A stretch of 64,000 bases of DNA from Desulfobulbaceae bacterium (GTDB taxonomy: Bacteria; Desulfobacterota; Desulfobulbia; Desulfobulbales; Desulfocapsaceae), in contig JAHEER010000005.1 of the NCBI GenBank assembly GCA_024640625.1, positions 27,039 to 91,038 on the forward strand, written 5' to 3'. The first letter of the stretch is position 1. Each line of letters begins with the position of its first letter. The notes beneath the pieces are model-generated. The model was given only the letters and a program-made list of their open reading frames with translations. It did no database searches and was not told the DNA's origin. Positions 45,335-53,775 of the stretch are shown piece by piece. The translations under genes and the position numbers were made by a program.

Positions 45335-46159
45335 ATGCGTTGGCTACAGTTTTTCAGACGGGTAAATTCCATGGATGCCCAGGCAGCACGAACGCTTATG
45401 GAAGGACTTGATGGCACAGAGTTCAACCTGATCGACGTGCGGCAGCCGGGAGAGTACCAAAAAGCCCACCTCCCCGGGGCGATGCTGATACCGATGGCCG
45501 ATCTGGAAGAGCGCAGCACTGAACTCGATCCCGAACTCCCAACCCTGGTCTACTGAGCCATAGGAGGGCGCAGCCGTGTCGCTGCGCAGATGCTCAAAGA
45601 CAGAGGATTCACCAACGTCATCAACATGGCCGGCGGCATCAAGGCCTGGAACGGCAATAAGGCCGTGGGACCTGAAGATACCGGGCTCTATCTTTTCACC
45701 GGGGCGGAGACGCTTCCCCAGGTGCTGATCGTTGCCTACTCGCTGGAAAAAGGGCTGCAGGATTTTTATCTGTCCATGATAGAAAAGGTATCCGGTGAGA
45801 CGGTCAAAGAGCTCTTTGAAAAACTCGCCAGGATCGAGACCGTGCATCAGGAGCGGCTGCTGGTAGAATACCGCAAGGAAACCGGAACCGATCCAAGTCA
45901 GGATGAGTTTGAACAGACTCAGGTGTCCGCGGCAATGGAGGGAGGGTTGACCACGGAGGAATATCTGCAGCTCTATGATCCCGATTTTGAAAATGAAACC
46001 GAGGTCGTATCGCTGGCCATGGCCATCGAAGCCCAAGCGCTCGATCTTTATCAGCGAACCGCAGACCGGGCCAAAACTGAGGATGTAAAGCTGGCTCTGG
46101 AGCGTATCGCCGATGAAGAGCGGGCCCATCTCAAACAGCTTGCGAGCCTGCTCGACTGA
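45335..46159 (+). CDS. Selenocysteine-containing rhodanese fused to rubrerythrin-like domain
   Basis: I read this as one 274-residue protein with an internal UGA (45554-45556) as selenocysteine at residue 74. Residues 1-115 are a rhodanese domain; the UGA is exactly where the catalytic Cys belongs (LVY-U-AIGGRS, matching CxxGxRS), and the rest of the domain continues in the same frame (GFTNVINMAGGIKAW). Residues about 122-274 form a ferritin-like four-helix domain with the di-iron ligands LEKG, ETVH, AIEAQA and EERAH. A SECIS-like hairpin follows the UGA. Start ATG 45335 has AAGGAGG upstream. A sulfur/selenium-transfer and peroxide-handling role is likely. Alternatively, a recent Cys-to-stop mutation. 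Confidence 0.85.
45568..45587 (+). promoter_or_regulatory. Bacterial SECIS-like hairpin
   Basis: GCGCAGC-CGTGTC-GCTGCGC: a perfect 7-bp stem with a six-base loop, starting 11 bases after the UGA; the loop begins 18 bases after it, and one of its first two bases is G. These are the features known for bacterial SECIS elements, which lie inside the coding frame just after UGA and bind SelB. Confidence 0.75.
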
Positions 46160-46204
46160 TCACCTTTGAGTTCGTTGGCGAATGGAAACTGGACCAGGTG
46201 CAAG

Positions 46205-47323
46205 ATGAAAAAGAAACTGGTAGTTGCCGGCGGCGGGCACGCCCATATGATGCTGCTCGCCCGGATCGATGATTTTGTCAAGAATGGCTGTGAAGTCACC
46301 GTCGTGGGACCTGCAGAGCACCACTATTATTCCGGCATGGGACCCGGACTGCTGGGCGGCACCTATCGACCGGAAGAGATCCGTTTTGCCACCCGGCTGG
46401 TTACCGAAAAAATGGGCGGTAGATTTGTCCTGGCCAAGGTTCGGTCAATCGACCCAGATGGTCAGTACGTCTCTCTCGATAACGGGGAACAGATTTCCTA
46501 TGACTACCTGTCCTGCAACCTCGGCAGCCAGGTGCCGAAGGAGATGGTGAGCGGCCCCCTCGACGACATTTTTCTGGTAAAACCGATCGAGCGGCTGCTC
46601 GAGGCCCAGCGCCGCATTTTAGAACTTGGTGCCAAGAAAACGGTTAAGATCGGTATTGTCGGCGGCGGGCCGTCGGCGGTCGAGATCGCCGGTAATATCC
46701 GGCAACTGGGTCGTACTCCGGGCATGCGCTCTCCGGAGGTAAACGTCTTTGCCGGTAGGAAGCTCATGCCCGATCATCCGGAAGGTGTGCGGCAGAGGGC
46801 TATCCGCTCCCTGCAGCAGCGCCATATCGCTATCCTCGAAGGCACCAGGATAGAGTCAGTTCAAACCGGTCAGTTAACCTCTGCCGACGGTACGGTTCAT
46901 GCGTGCGATTTAATCTTTGTTGCCGTAGGGGTCAGGCCGAGCAGGGTGTTCGGTGACTCTGGCCTGGACTGTGGACCGGACGGCGGGCTGACGGTAAACC
47001 GCTATCTGCAATCGCTGCACTATGCCAATATTTTCGGCGGCGGCGATTGCGTCTATTTTGCGGACCAGCCCCTGGACAAGGTCGGGGTCTACGCGGTGCG
47101 CCAGAACCCGGTTCTCGTCCACAACCTGCTGGCAAGCGTAACTAATCAGCCCTTGCAGCCGTTTGCGCCGGGCGGCTCCTATCTGCTTATCTTCAACCTG
47201 GGCGATCGCAGCGGTATTCTCTACAAGTGGTCGCTTCTGTTCGGCGGGCGGCTCGCCTTTATGATCAAGGATTATATCGATCGTAAATTTATGCGGACCT
47301 TTCAGGCGCTGGAGTCAGCCTGA
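46205..47323 (+). CDS. FAD-dependent oxidoreductase (NDH-like, as in SelD fusions)
   Basis: Two-dinucleotide-fold flavoprotein of about 372 residues. FAD motif LVVAGGGHAHMMLLARI and second motif IVGGGPSAVEIAGNI, then GGGDCVYF near the C terminus. This variant of the NADH-dehydrogenase/sulfide:quinone reductase superfamily, beginning VVAGGGHAHM, is the one I recall as fused to SelD (selenophosphate synthetase) in some bacteria. It is 45 bases after the selenocysteine-rhodanese and almost surely co-transcribed. ATG 46205 (AGGTG before) is preferred to TTG 46166. It probably passes electrons to or from sulfur/selenium species or quinone. Confidence 0.85.
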   Translation: MKKKLVVAGGGHAHMMLLARIDDFVKNGCEVTVVGPAEHHYYSGMGPGLLGGTYRPEEIRFATRLVTEKMGGRFVLAKVRSIDPDGQYVSLDNGEQISYDYLSCNLGSQVPKEMVSGPLDDIFLVKPIERLLEAQRRILELGAKKTVKIGIVGGGPSAVEIAGNIRQLGRTPGMRSPEVNVFAGRKLMPDHPEGVRQRAIRSLQQRHIAILEGTRIESVQTGQLTSADGTVHACDLIFVAVGVRPSRVFGDSGLDCGPDGGLTVNRYLQSLHYANIFGGGDCVYFADQPLDKVGVYAVRQNPVLVHNLLASVTNQPLQPFAPGGSYLLIFNLGDRSGILYKWSLLFGGRLAFMIKDYIDRKFMRTFQALESA

Positions 47324-47362
47324 TAATCTGCGTATTCAGGTTCGACCCGCTTGAATCGGGGG

Positions 47363-48247
47363 TTAGCGAGATACTTCCACCTGGGCTGCTTTCTCGTAAT
47401 ACTGGATCAGACCGCCGTGGTCGTTCCCCTGCTTGCCGTCGACCTTCAATGCCTGCATGATTTCCATCACGCCGGCGGTCAGGGGCAGCGGCACCCCGAT
47501 CTCGTGGGCTGTCTCCAGGACGTTGGCAAGATCTTTGATATGAAGCTCGATGCGGAAGCCCGGATCGAATTTGCGGTCCATGACCAGCGGGGCCTTGGCA
47601 TCGAGCACCGTGCTGCCGGCCAGACCGCCCCTGATCGCCTGATAGACCAGTTCGGGCTCAACTCCGGCCTTGGCGGCCAGGACAAGGGCCTCTGACATGG
47701 CGGCGATGTTAAGCGCCACGATAATTTGATTGGCCAGCTTGGTGGTGTTGCCCGCCCCGATGCCGCCGGTGTAAACCACCGATCCGGCCATGGCGTCCAT
47801 GATATCGTAGCATTTATCGAACACCTCTTTCTTGCCGCCGACCATTACCGAAATGGTGCCGTCGATGGCCTTGGGTTCCCCGCCGCTGACGGGGGCGTCG
47901 AGCAGCTCGACCCCATTCTCCTCGAGCTGGGCGGCAATCTCACGGCTGGCCAGCGGGGCGATGGAACTCATGTCGATTACGCAGGTTCCGGCCCTGGCGC
48001 CTTCTATGATGCCGTTTTCACCAAGCACTACGGTTTTTACATGGGGGGAATTGGGCAGCATGGTAACGATGAACTCGCACTGTTCAGCCACCGCTTTGGG
48101 GCTTTCTGCGCTTGCCGCGCCGGTGGCGGCAAGCTCTGTGACTGCTTCTTGATTAACATCCATGACCACCAGGTCATAGCCCGCCTTGAGCAGATTTTTG
48201 CTCATCGGTTTACCCATGATGCCAAGACCTATAAATCCAACCTTCAT
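47363..48247 (-). CDS. garR: Tartronate semialdehyde reductase (2-hydroxy-3-oxopropionate reductase)
   Basis: β-hydroxyacid dehydrogenase of 294 residues. NAD(P) motif GFIGLGIMGKPMSKNLLKAG, substrate motif DAPVSGGEPKAIDGT, catalytic Lys in GAGNTTKLANQ. It reduces tartronate semialdehyde to D-glycerate in the glyoxylate/glycolate pathway. Followed 42 bases upstream by hydroxypyruvate isomerase on the same strand, so the two are one operon. Divergent from a FadR/GntR regulator. Glyoxylate carboligase, the expected partner, is not in the window. Confidence 0.92.
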   Translation of the reverse strand: MKVGFIGLGIMGKPMSKNLLKAGYDLVVMDVNQEAVTELAATGAASAESPKAVAEQCEFIVTMLPNSPHVKTVVLGENGIIEGARAGTCVIDMSSIAPLASREIAAQLEENGVELLDAPVSGGEPKAIDGTISVMVGGKKEVFDKCYDIMDAMAGSVVYTGGIGAGNTTKLANQIIVALNIAAMSEALVLAAKAGVEPELVYQAIRGGLAGSTVLDAKAPLVMDRKFDPGFRIELHIKDLANVLETAHEIGVPLPLTAGVMEIMQALKVDGKQGNDHGGLIQYYEKAAQVEVSR

Positions 48248-48289
48248 TGTCTATCTCCTTTGTCGTTAAAATGTCTCAGAACGTCTCGT

Positions 48290-49066
48290 TTATCTGTACT
48301 CTGCCAGCCAGCCAAGACCTGCTTCGGTGCCTGCCGCCGGAATATACTCACAGCCGATCCATCCTTCATAGCCGGCTTGATCTATTGCCTGGAGGAGATT
48401 AGTAAAATTTATCTCCCCGGTGCCGGGTTCATGCCTGCCGGGATTATCTGCCAGCTGGATATGACCGATCTTATCCATAAACCAGGTCAGGGTATTGATC
48501 AGCTCGCCTTCCATCCGCTGCATATGATAGATGTCGTACTGGAACTTGATGTTGTCATGGCCGGTTGCCTCAATCAGATCGATCACCTCCTGCGAGCCGA
48601 CCAGGTGAAAACCCGGAACATCGCGGCTGTTCAATGCTTCGACCAGCAGGGTGATATGTTCCTTGGCCAGTTCATCGGCGGCAAAGCGCAGGTTGTCGAC
48701 CAGGGTCCTCTGGATCGCATCGGGATTCTCTTTCTCCGGGGTCAGTCCCACCAGGACATTCAGCCTAGAACACCGGAGTACTTTGGCATAACTGATTGCC
48801 CGGCCTACATTTTCCTGGAATTCCTGCTCCCTTCCGGGAATACAGGCAATCCCCCGTACTCCCGACGCCCATTCGTCTACGGGCAGGTTGAAAAGTATCT
48901 GCTGTTGGTTGTGGCGCTGCAGGTGTTCCAGGAGTTGATCGGCCGGCCAGTCGTAGGGGAACATGTACTCGACCGCGTCAAATCCATTATGAGCCGCTTT
49001 CGCGAAGCGATCGAGAAAATCAACTTCGGTGAACATCATGGTCAGATTGGCGCTAAATTTCGTCAT
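48290..49066 (-). CDS. hyi: Hydroxypyruvate isomerase
   Basis: TIM-barrel enzyme of the xylose-isomerase-like (AP endonuclease 2) superfamily that interconverts hydroxypyruvate and tartronate semialdehyde. 258 residues, beginning KFSANLTMMFTEVDFLDRFAKAAHNGFDAVEYMFPYDW; later metal-ligand motifs are KFQYDIYHMQ and the terminal GWIGCEY. First gene of the two-gene operon with the reductase. Promoter lies in the divergent region with the palindromes. Confidence 0.92.
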   Translation of the reverse strand: MTKFSANLTMMFTEVDFLDRFAKAAHNGFDAVEYMFPYDWPADQLLEHLQRHNQQQILFNLPVDEWASGVRGIACIPGREQEFQENVGRAISYAKVLRCSRLNVLVGLTPEKENPDAIQRTLVDNLRFAADELAKEHITLLVEALNSRDVPGFHLVGSQEVIDLIEATGHDNIKFQYDIYHMQRMEGELINTLTWFMDKIGHIQLADNPGRHEPGTGEINFTNLLQAIDQAGYEGWIGCEYIPAAGTEAGLGWLAEYR

Positions 49067-49150
49067 AGCTCTTCTCTTTAGGCGGTTTACCAGGTGAAAT
49101 TATCCTGCTTGCAATATCTTGCATATTACATCATATTAAATGATAATCTA

Positions 49151-49163
49151 AACATCAGATGTT
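49151..49163. promoter_or_regulatory. Palindrome, possible operator
   Basis: AACATC-A-GATGTT, a perfect 13-base palindrome about 85 bases upstream of the hydroxypyruvate isomerase start, in an AT-rich divergent region. It may be a site for the FadR-type regulator. Confidence 0.4.
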
Positions 49164-49255
49164 ATGATATTCTTATTTTACTTTACTATTTTCGTCAACA
49201 AAAAACCGGGGCATCTATTTCATTATGTCCGAAAAGTTGGTAATGTGAAGCATAA

Positions 49256-49280
49256 CTGAAATATTCTGTTGATATTTCAG
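49256..49280. promoter_or_regulatory. Inverted repeat upstream of FadR gene
   Basis: CTGAAATAT and ATATTTCAG are perfect 9-base arms around a seven-base spacer, ending about 30 bases before ATG 49312. A good candidate for autoregulation by the FadR/GntR protein. Confidence 0.45.
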
Positions 49281-49311
49281 TTTGTTACGAACCAACCTTG
49301 GGTGGGGAATT

Positions 49312-50025
49312 ATGACCGAACCACTATTTCAGGTAGAACGCCGACGGCTCGCCGACCAGGTTGCCGACCAGCTTATGGCGCTTATCGCTGACGGCAAGCT
49401 CAAGCCGGGTGATCGCCTGCCGTCTGAACTGGAATTGATGAAGCAGTTCCAGGTAGGCAGGAGTTCCATACGGGAAGCAATCGGGGCATTATCTCTGATA
49501 GGGCTGGTGACGGTTAAACCCGGCCAGGGAACCCATGTAGCCGATTTTTCCCCGGAAGGCGACGCCAATCGAATCGGACTGATTGGTATCGGCAGAGAAA
49601 AAATCAGTGAGCTGGTTGAGGCACGAATTGAGCTGGAATGCATCATTGTGCGACTGGCGGCGGATCGAGCCACTGAAGATGATATCCACGAGATCAGGAA
49701 AAAACACGAGCAGCTCAAGATTGCCTTAATTAACGACGATGAGCCCATCTCTTCTGATCTCGAGTTTCATCTTGCGGTTGCCAAGTCGTGTCACAACAGC
49801 GTGTTAATAAGGTTTCTCATGGAATTGCGCCAGCCTATCTGGCATTGGATGAAGCAGAAGGCGAAATATGACTGGGGCTACGCCAAGGTCTACGATCAGC
49901 ACGAGGTCATAGTGCAGGCGATTGAGAACAGAGACGGCGAGCAGGCAGCAGATGCGCTGAAATCACATCTCAGATCAGCGGGGGAGCGATTGATAAATAC
50001 AATGCGGGCTGAACACGATACATAA
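49312..50025 (+). CDS. FadR-type (GntR family) transcriptional regulator
   Basis: Winged-helix N terminus (about residues 10-75, DRLPSELELMKQFQVGRSSIREAIGALSLIGLV) followed by an all-helical FCD ligand-binding domain with metal-binding His in EFHLAVAKSCHNS. 237 residues from ATG 49312. Divergent from the garR-hyi operon and upstream of a porin gene, so it probably controls glycolate/glyoxylate metabolism in response to a carboxylate. Candidate operators lie at 49151-49163 and 49256-49280. Confidence 0.9.
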   Translation: MTEPLFQVERRRLADQVADQLMALIADGKLKPGDRLPSELELMKQFQVGRSSIREAIGALSLIGLVTVKPGQGTHVADFSPEGDANRIGLIGIGREKISELVEARIELECIIVRLAADRATEDDIHEIRKKHEQLKIALINDDEPISSDLEFHLAVAKSCHNSVLIRFLMELRQPIWHWMKQKAKYDWGYAKVYDQHEVIVQAIENRDGEQAADALKSHLRSAGERLINTMRAEHDT

Positions 50026-50156
50026 GCGCTAGTACTCTGCGTGGGCTCCCTGTTTATTGGCAACGGTAAAGAACGGGAGCGGAAGATAAACCTTGCAGAG
50101 TTATCTTAACAGACATACTCAACCTCGAACCCCGGTTCTCAGTCTGGAGGTCATGC

Positions 50157-51299
50157 ATGCATGGATTTTTGCCTATAAAATATGTATTGATCATTGCCGC
50201 TCTGCTCTGCGGATCGGCTTCGTTCATCCTGGCAGAAGAAAAGAGTGGTTTTGACAAGGCCTGGAGCTATCTGACGCTCTATGAAAACGAGCAGGGCAAT
50301 TTTCAGAAATTCGCTCTCGTAGGCCGGGCGCAGCTCGATGCGTTCTGGGTGGATCCCGACGGCACCGATGCAGACGGCAATTCTTACGAGAACTTAAGTG
50401 ATACCCGCTGGCGCCGCTTTCGATTTGGTGCTGAAGCCTACATGTTCGACAATTGGAAGGTCCATCTCGAGGCCAACTTCGATCTGAATGAAGATATCGG
50501 CGACTGGTATACCGATCTGACCGATGCTTATATCCAGTGGGAGGTCAGTAAAGAATTCAAGCTCAAGGTCTTGAAACAGTCGGCCGGCTTCACCCTCGAT
50601 GGACTCACTTCGTCCAAGCGCCTGCTGACCCTGGAGAGAAATAACCTTACCAACAACCTCTGGTTTACCGCGGAATATTTCAACGGCATACTGGTGAGCG
50701 GCGCATGTGCCGGTGATTTCAGTTATAAGGCGAGTTTCTTCTCCTCAGGCGGCGATCCCGAACTCGATTGGGATGGGGCAAGCTGGTTTACCCTCTGGGA
50801 ACTGGGCTACAAAGTGAATGATACGACCACGCTGACCCTTGACTACGTCTATCAGGATGAGGATGAAGCAGCCGATACCCGCGATTTTGAGCAGATTCTG
50901 TCCTTTGCACCCAAGTGGCAGAGCGGCCCCTGGGGCGTCTGGGGCGATATCTCCTTGGGCAAGGGATTCGCCGACCAGGGGCAGGCTGACGTCTGGGGCT
51001 TTCACCTCAAGCCGTTCTATGATTTCAACGACTACGTCCAGGTCGTGGCGGCTTATACCTATGTGGATGGCGACGGCGACAACAGTGTGCGCTTAAACCG
51101 CTATGACAACAGGGTCGCCGGTGTCGATGACAGGGGCGACCGCGTTCAGGATTTGTATGGCGGGGTCAACGTCTATTTTTACGGCCATAAGTTCAAGTGG
51201 CAAACTGGTGCGACATGGACGAAAATGGATGACTCGTCCGTTGATGGCAGTGACTACGAAGGCTGGACCTTGAGCACGGGACTTCGGGTATACTGGTAA
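50157..51299 (+). CDS. Outer-membrane porin (OprO/OprP-like)
   Basis: Signal peptide (about residues 1-26, ending SASFILA) followed by a barrel of about 355 residues rich in aromatic β-strands and ending in YW. Features such as WRRFRFGAEAYMFDNWKVHLEANFDLNED are typical of phosphate/pyrophosphate-selective-porin-like proteins (OprO/P). The substrate is open. ATG 50157 has GGAGG six bases before. Lies after the FadR gene on the same strand and may share its control. The stop codon abuts the convergent CbpA gene (50 stop next to 51300). Confidence 0.85.
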   Translation: MHGFLPIKYVLIIAALLCGSASFILAEEKSGFDKAWSYLTLYENEQGNFQKFALVGRAQLDAFWVDPDGTDADGNSYENLSDTRWRRFRFGAEAYMFDNWKVHLEANFDLNEDIGDWYTDLTDAYIQWEVSKEFKLKVLKQSAGFTLDGLTSSKRLLTLERNNLTNNLWFTAEYFNGILVSGACAGDFSYKASFFSSGGDPELDWDGASWFTLWELGYKVNDTTTLTLDYVYQDEDEAADTRDFEQILSFAPKWQSGPWGVWGDISLGKGFADQGQADVWGFHLKPFYDFNDYVQVVAAYTYVDGDGDNSVRLNRYDNRVAGVDDRGDRVQDLYGGVNVYFYGHKFKWQTGATWTKMDDSSVDGSDYEGWTLSTGLRVYW

Positions 51300-52316
51300 C
51301 TAACGAACTCTTTTACTACGGCCTGCTGCCCGCTGGCCCATTTCCTGGCGGGGGTTGAAAGTCGATTTCCCGGCCAATTCCTTGAACAGCTCCTCTTCCT
51401 CCTTGCTTAACGAGGTGGGTACTTGGATGTGCAGCTCGACAATAATGTCGCCTGACTGGTCACCCTTCTTCGGCAGTCCCTTGCCGCGAATCCGCAATTT
51501 TCTGCCGTTTTCTGATCCCCGAGGAATTTTCAGAGATACCGATCCCTCCAGGGTCTGCACCTCGACTTTGGCCCCAAGCGCCGCCTCCCAGGGGGCGATG
51601 GCAACTACGGTGTGCAGATCATGCTCGTCTACGCTGAAGCGGGGGTCAGGGGCAGTGTGAATGCGCAGCAGCAGGTCTCCGGCTGCTCCTCCGCCTGAGC
51701 CTTTTTCCCCCTGACCGTGAAGCCGGATGACCGAACCTTCGGTCACCCCCTGGGGTATTTTGACCTGAAAGTTTCTGGTCGTCGGCTGCGGTTGACCGGC
51801 AGCATCCAGCTCGTAAGACTGCAGGGTAATAGACTTGCTGGCGCCGGTGATAATCTCCCGCAAGGTTAAGGTTATATCGGCTTCGTGGGACCTGCCAGGC
51901 TGGTTGAAATCGCGCCAGTGGGTGTGCTGTTGAGCATAATCCTGGCCGAACAGGCTGTGGAAAAAATCACTGAATCCGTTGGTCTCCCCAAATGATCCTT
52001 CAGTGCTGAACCTGAAGGTCCGGGTGCTGTCCGATTGAGCCTTTCCATGGGTGAACATCTCTTCCCACCGGGTGGCTTCCTGGTGCTGAGCACCGTTTTG
52101 CCAGTCCTTGCCATAGGTGTCATAGAGCTTTCTTTTTTCGGGATCTTTTAAGACCTCATTGGCCTCATTGACCTTTTTGAACTCGGCCTCGGCACTCTTG
52201 TCCTTGTTCACATCCGGGTGAAATTTGCGTGCCCGTGTGCGGTAGGCGCGTCGGATCTCTTCCTGCGTCGCATTTTTGGGAACACCCAATATCTTGTAAT
52301 AGTCAACGTATTCCAT
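51300..52316 (-). CDS. cbpA: DnaJ-class co-chaperone CbpA-like
   Basis: N-terminal J domain (residues 1-70) with the HPD motif (FHPDVNKDKS), a G/F-poor linker (about 75-160) and the two C-terminal β-domains of substrate binding. It lacks the CxxCxGxG zinc fingers of true DnaJ, so it is of the CbpA type. Partner of DnaK (not in the window). 338 residues, normal. Single gene. Confidence 0.92.
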   Translation of the reverse strand: MEYVDYYKILGVPKNATQEEIRRAYRTRARKFHPDVNKDKSAEAEFKKVNEANEVLKDPEKRKLYDTYGKDWQNGAQHQEATRWEEMFTHGKAQSDSTRTFRFSTEGSFGETNGFSDFFHSLFGQDYAQQHTHWRDFNQPGRSHEADITLTLREIITGASKSITLQSYELDAAGQPQPTTRNFQVKIPQGVTEGSVIRLHGQGEKGSGGGAAGDLLLRIHTAPDPRFSVDEHDLHTVVAIAPWEAALGAKVEVQTLEGSVSLKIPRGSENGRKLRIRGKGLPKKGDQSGDIIVELHIQVPTSLSKEEEELFKELAGKSTFNPRQEMGQRAAGRSKRVR

Positions 52317-52909
52317 ATTCTGTTTCGTCTACTTTAGTAGTAGTGTGTTGCCTGCTGTTGTGTTGAGTTATATTGGCAGGCAAATTTTCATTCTGCACCA
52401 ACTCGCCGATAAGCCATTTCTGCTGCACTTCGAGATGGGTAGCGGCACCTTTCAGCTAATCGATCATGTGCTCTGATAATCTGCCTGACGCCCTCACCGA
52501 CTGTTTGCCTCAGAGTCGCGTGGCACTGCGTTTGAGACTGTCTTAACGACTGGTCTCAGCAGATTCCATGGCGTACCCCAGTGACTCTAATATAAGCACA
52601 AAAATTATTAAATCAAAATATTATTAAAAGTAACTAAACAAAAATATTATTTATCAATTATTACGAAAGTGACCGGATCAACGCTAGGAAGCTGTGGAAA
52701 TTGGCCCCCTTTAGAAATAGAAGCTGGGGAAGTGCCTGAATCATCCTGGCGGGAAGGCTTGACAAGGGCAGATTATTTCAGGCTCGTTCGAAAGTACACA
52801 AAAAATTGTTTTTACCGGTAATGCAGGCTCTCCGTTGGTCTTCAAATCAATTGCTACCCCTGCAGCAGGAGCAGGGTCTTGAGACTCACTCATGCATAGG
52901 TAAACAACC
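52317..52909. other. Long intergenic region with AT-rich tract
   Basis: Nearly 600 bases without a gene. The AT-rich tract 52590-52670 contains the repeat AAATATTATT twice; it may be part of the promoter of the CbpA gene or a nucleoid-protein site. I see no repeat, RNA or clear ORF elsewhere. Confidence 0.4.
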
Positions 52910-53725
52910 TCAGGTCCTCTGCATGTGGCCATGCACTCTCGAGAGGCGCTGGAGCATCTGGGCGATACCGACGCCGAGGGTGTAGAGCCCCTCCATACCG
53001 AGATTGGCTTCGGCGGTATCATCGAAGAACAGGGAGAGCGATGATTCCATACCGTCCTCGGGTCGCCAGTAGCATACCAGCATGGGGACCAGGGGCAGAG
53101 GCGAGAGCATGACGGCAACATCGGACTGGAACTGCTCATCAACCTGTCTGCCGCGGAACATCGCTACCAGATCTGAAAAAAGGTCCGGATAACTGTCGGC
53201 GGTGCTCTTGAGCACATTTTCGCACTGCTGTCCGAACAATCGGTACCAATCTTTGCCGTGGGGAAGTTCGCGCAACGGTACCCAGTTGGAACTCAGCGGG
53301 ACCCCATTGGAGTAGTTGATATAGTGCAGCACTGCTCCGAGAACCCAGCTGTTTACATGGATGTCCGTGGTGACCTGGGAATGCTTGTCGATGGTGAAGA
53401 GTTTTCCCAGGATGGGAATGGTGATGCGGCCATCTCGGTAATCGGCTTCTATTGTTCCGGCCCTCTCCTCCATATCCAGGGAAAGGAGCCTGGTCTGCAG
53501 TTTCTCCATTACTGCAGCGAACTCTTCTTCAATCGGATTGGTCCCTCGTTTGGCGCCGCCGAACTGCCGCAGCTTGTCCTCTGGAACGTAGGGGCAGGAG
53601 GAGAGCCCCGCTTTACCGGTAAACACCGCTCCGGCAAAGGCGAGGCAGGTGCTTTCTCCGCACGCCCTGCAGTTTGTTTTGGGGAGAAACTGAAAAATCT
53701 CCATGGCGTTGTTAAAATCTGCCAT
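52910..53725 (-). CDS. DUF3786 protein with N-terminal 4Fe-4S domain
   Basis: The N-terminal part has C19-x2-C22-x4-C27-x16-C44, the ligand set of the Fe-S cluster domain also seen in the corrinoid iron-sulfur protein. DUF3786 follows (about residues 75-265, ending LYTLGVGIAQMLQRLSRVHGHM). Such proteins are common in anaerobes, especially Desulfobacterota; function unknown, possibly linked to one-carbon or corrinoid metabolism. It is convergent in layout with nothing; it lies 50 bases after the MarR gene on the same strand and may share its transcript. Confidence 0.88.
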   Translation of the reverse strand: MADFNNAMEIFQFLPKTNCRACGESTCLAFAGAVFTGKAGLSSCPYVPEDKLRQFGGAKRGTNPIEEEFAAVMEKLQTRLLSLDMEERAGTIEADYRDGRITIPILGKLFTIDKHSQVTTDIHVNSWVLGAVLHYINYSNGVPLSSNWVPLRELPHGKDWYRLFGQQCENVLKSTADSYPDLFSDLVAMFRGRQVDEQFQSDVAVMLSPLPLVPMLVCYWRPEDGMESSLSLFFDDTAEANLGMEGLYTLGVGIAQMLQRLSRVHGHMQRT

Positions 53726-53775
53726 CTGTGTACCTCGTTATTTATCTGCTTATGGTGACACGTGTATTGCGGTGC

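Noticed and set aside
47726..49081. A 451-codon open frame on the plus strand opposite garR and hyi
   Set aside because: It lies fully antisense to two genes with clear motifs, and its product has no domain and the usual mirror composition of GC-rich antisense frames.
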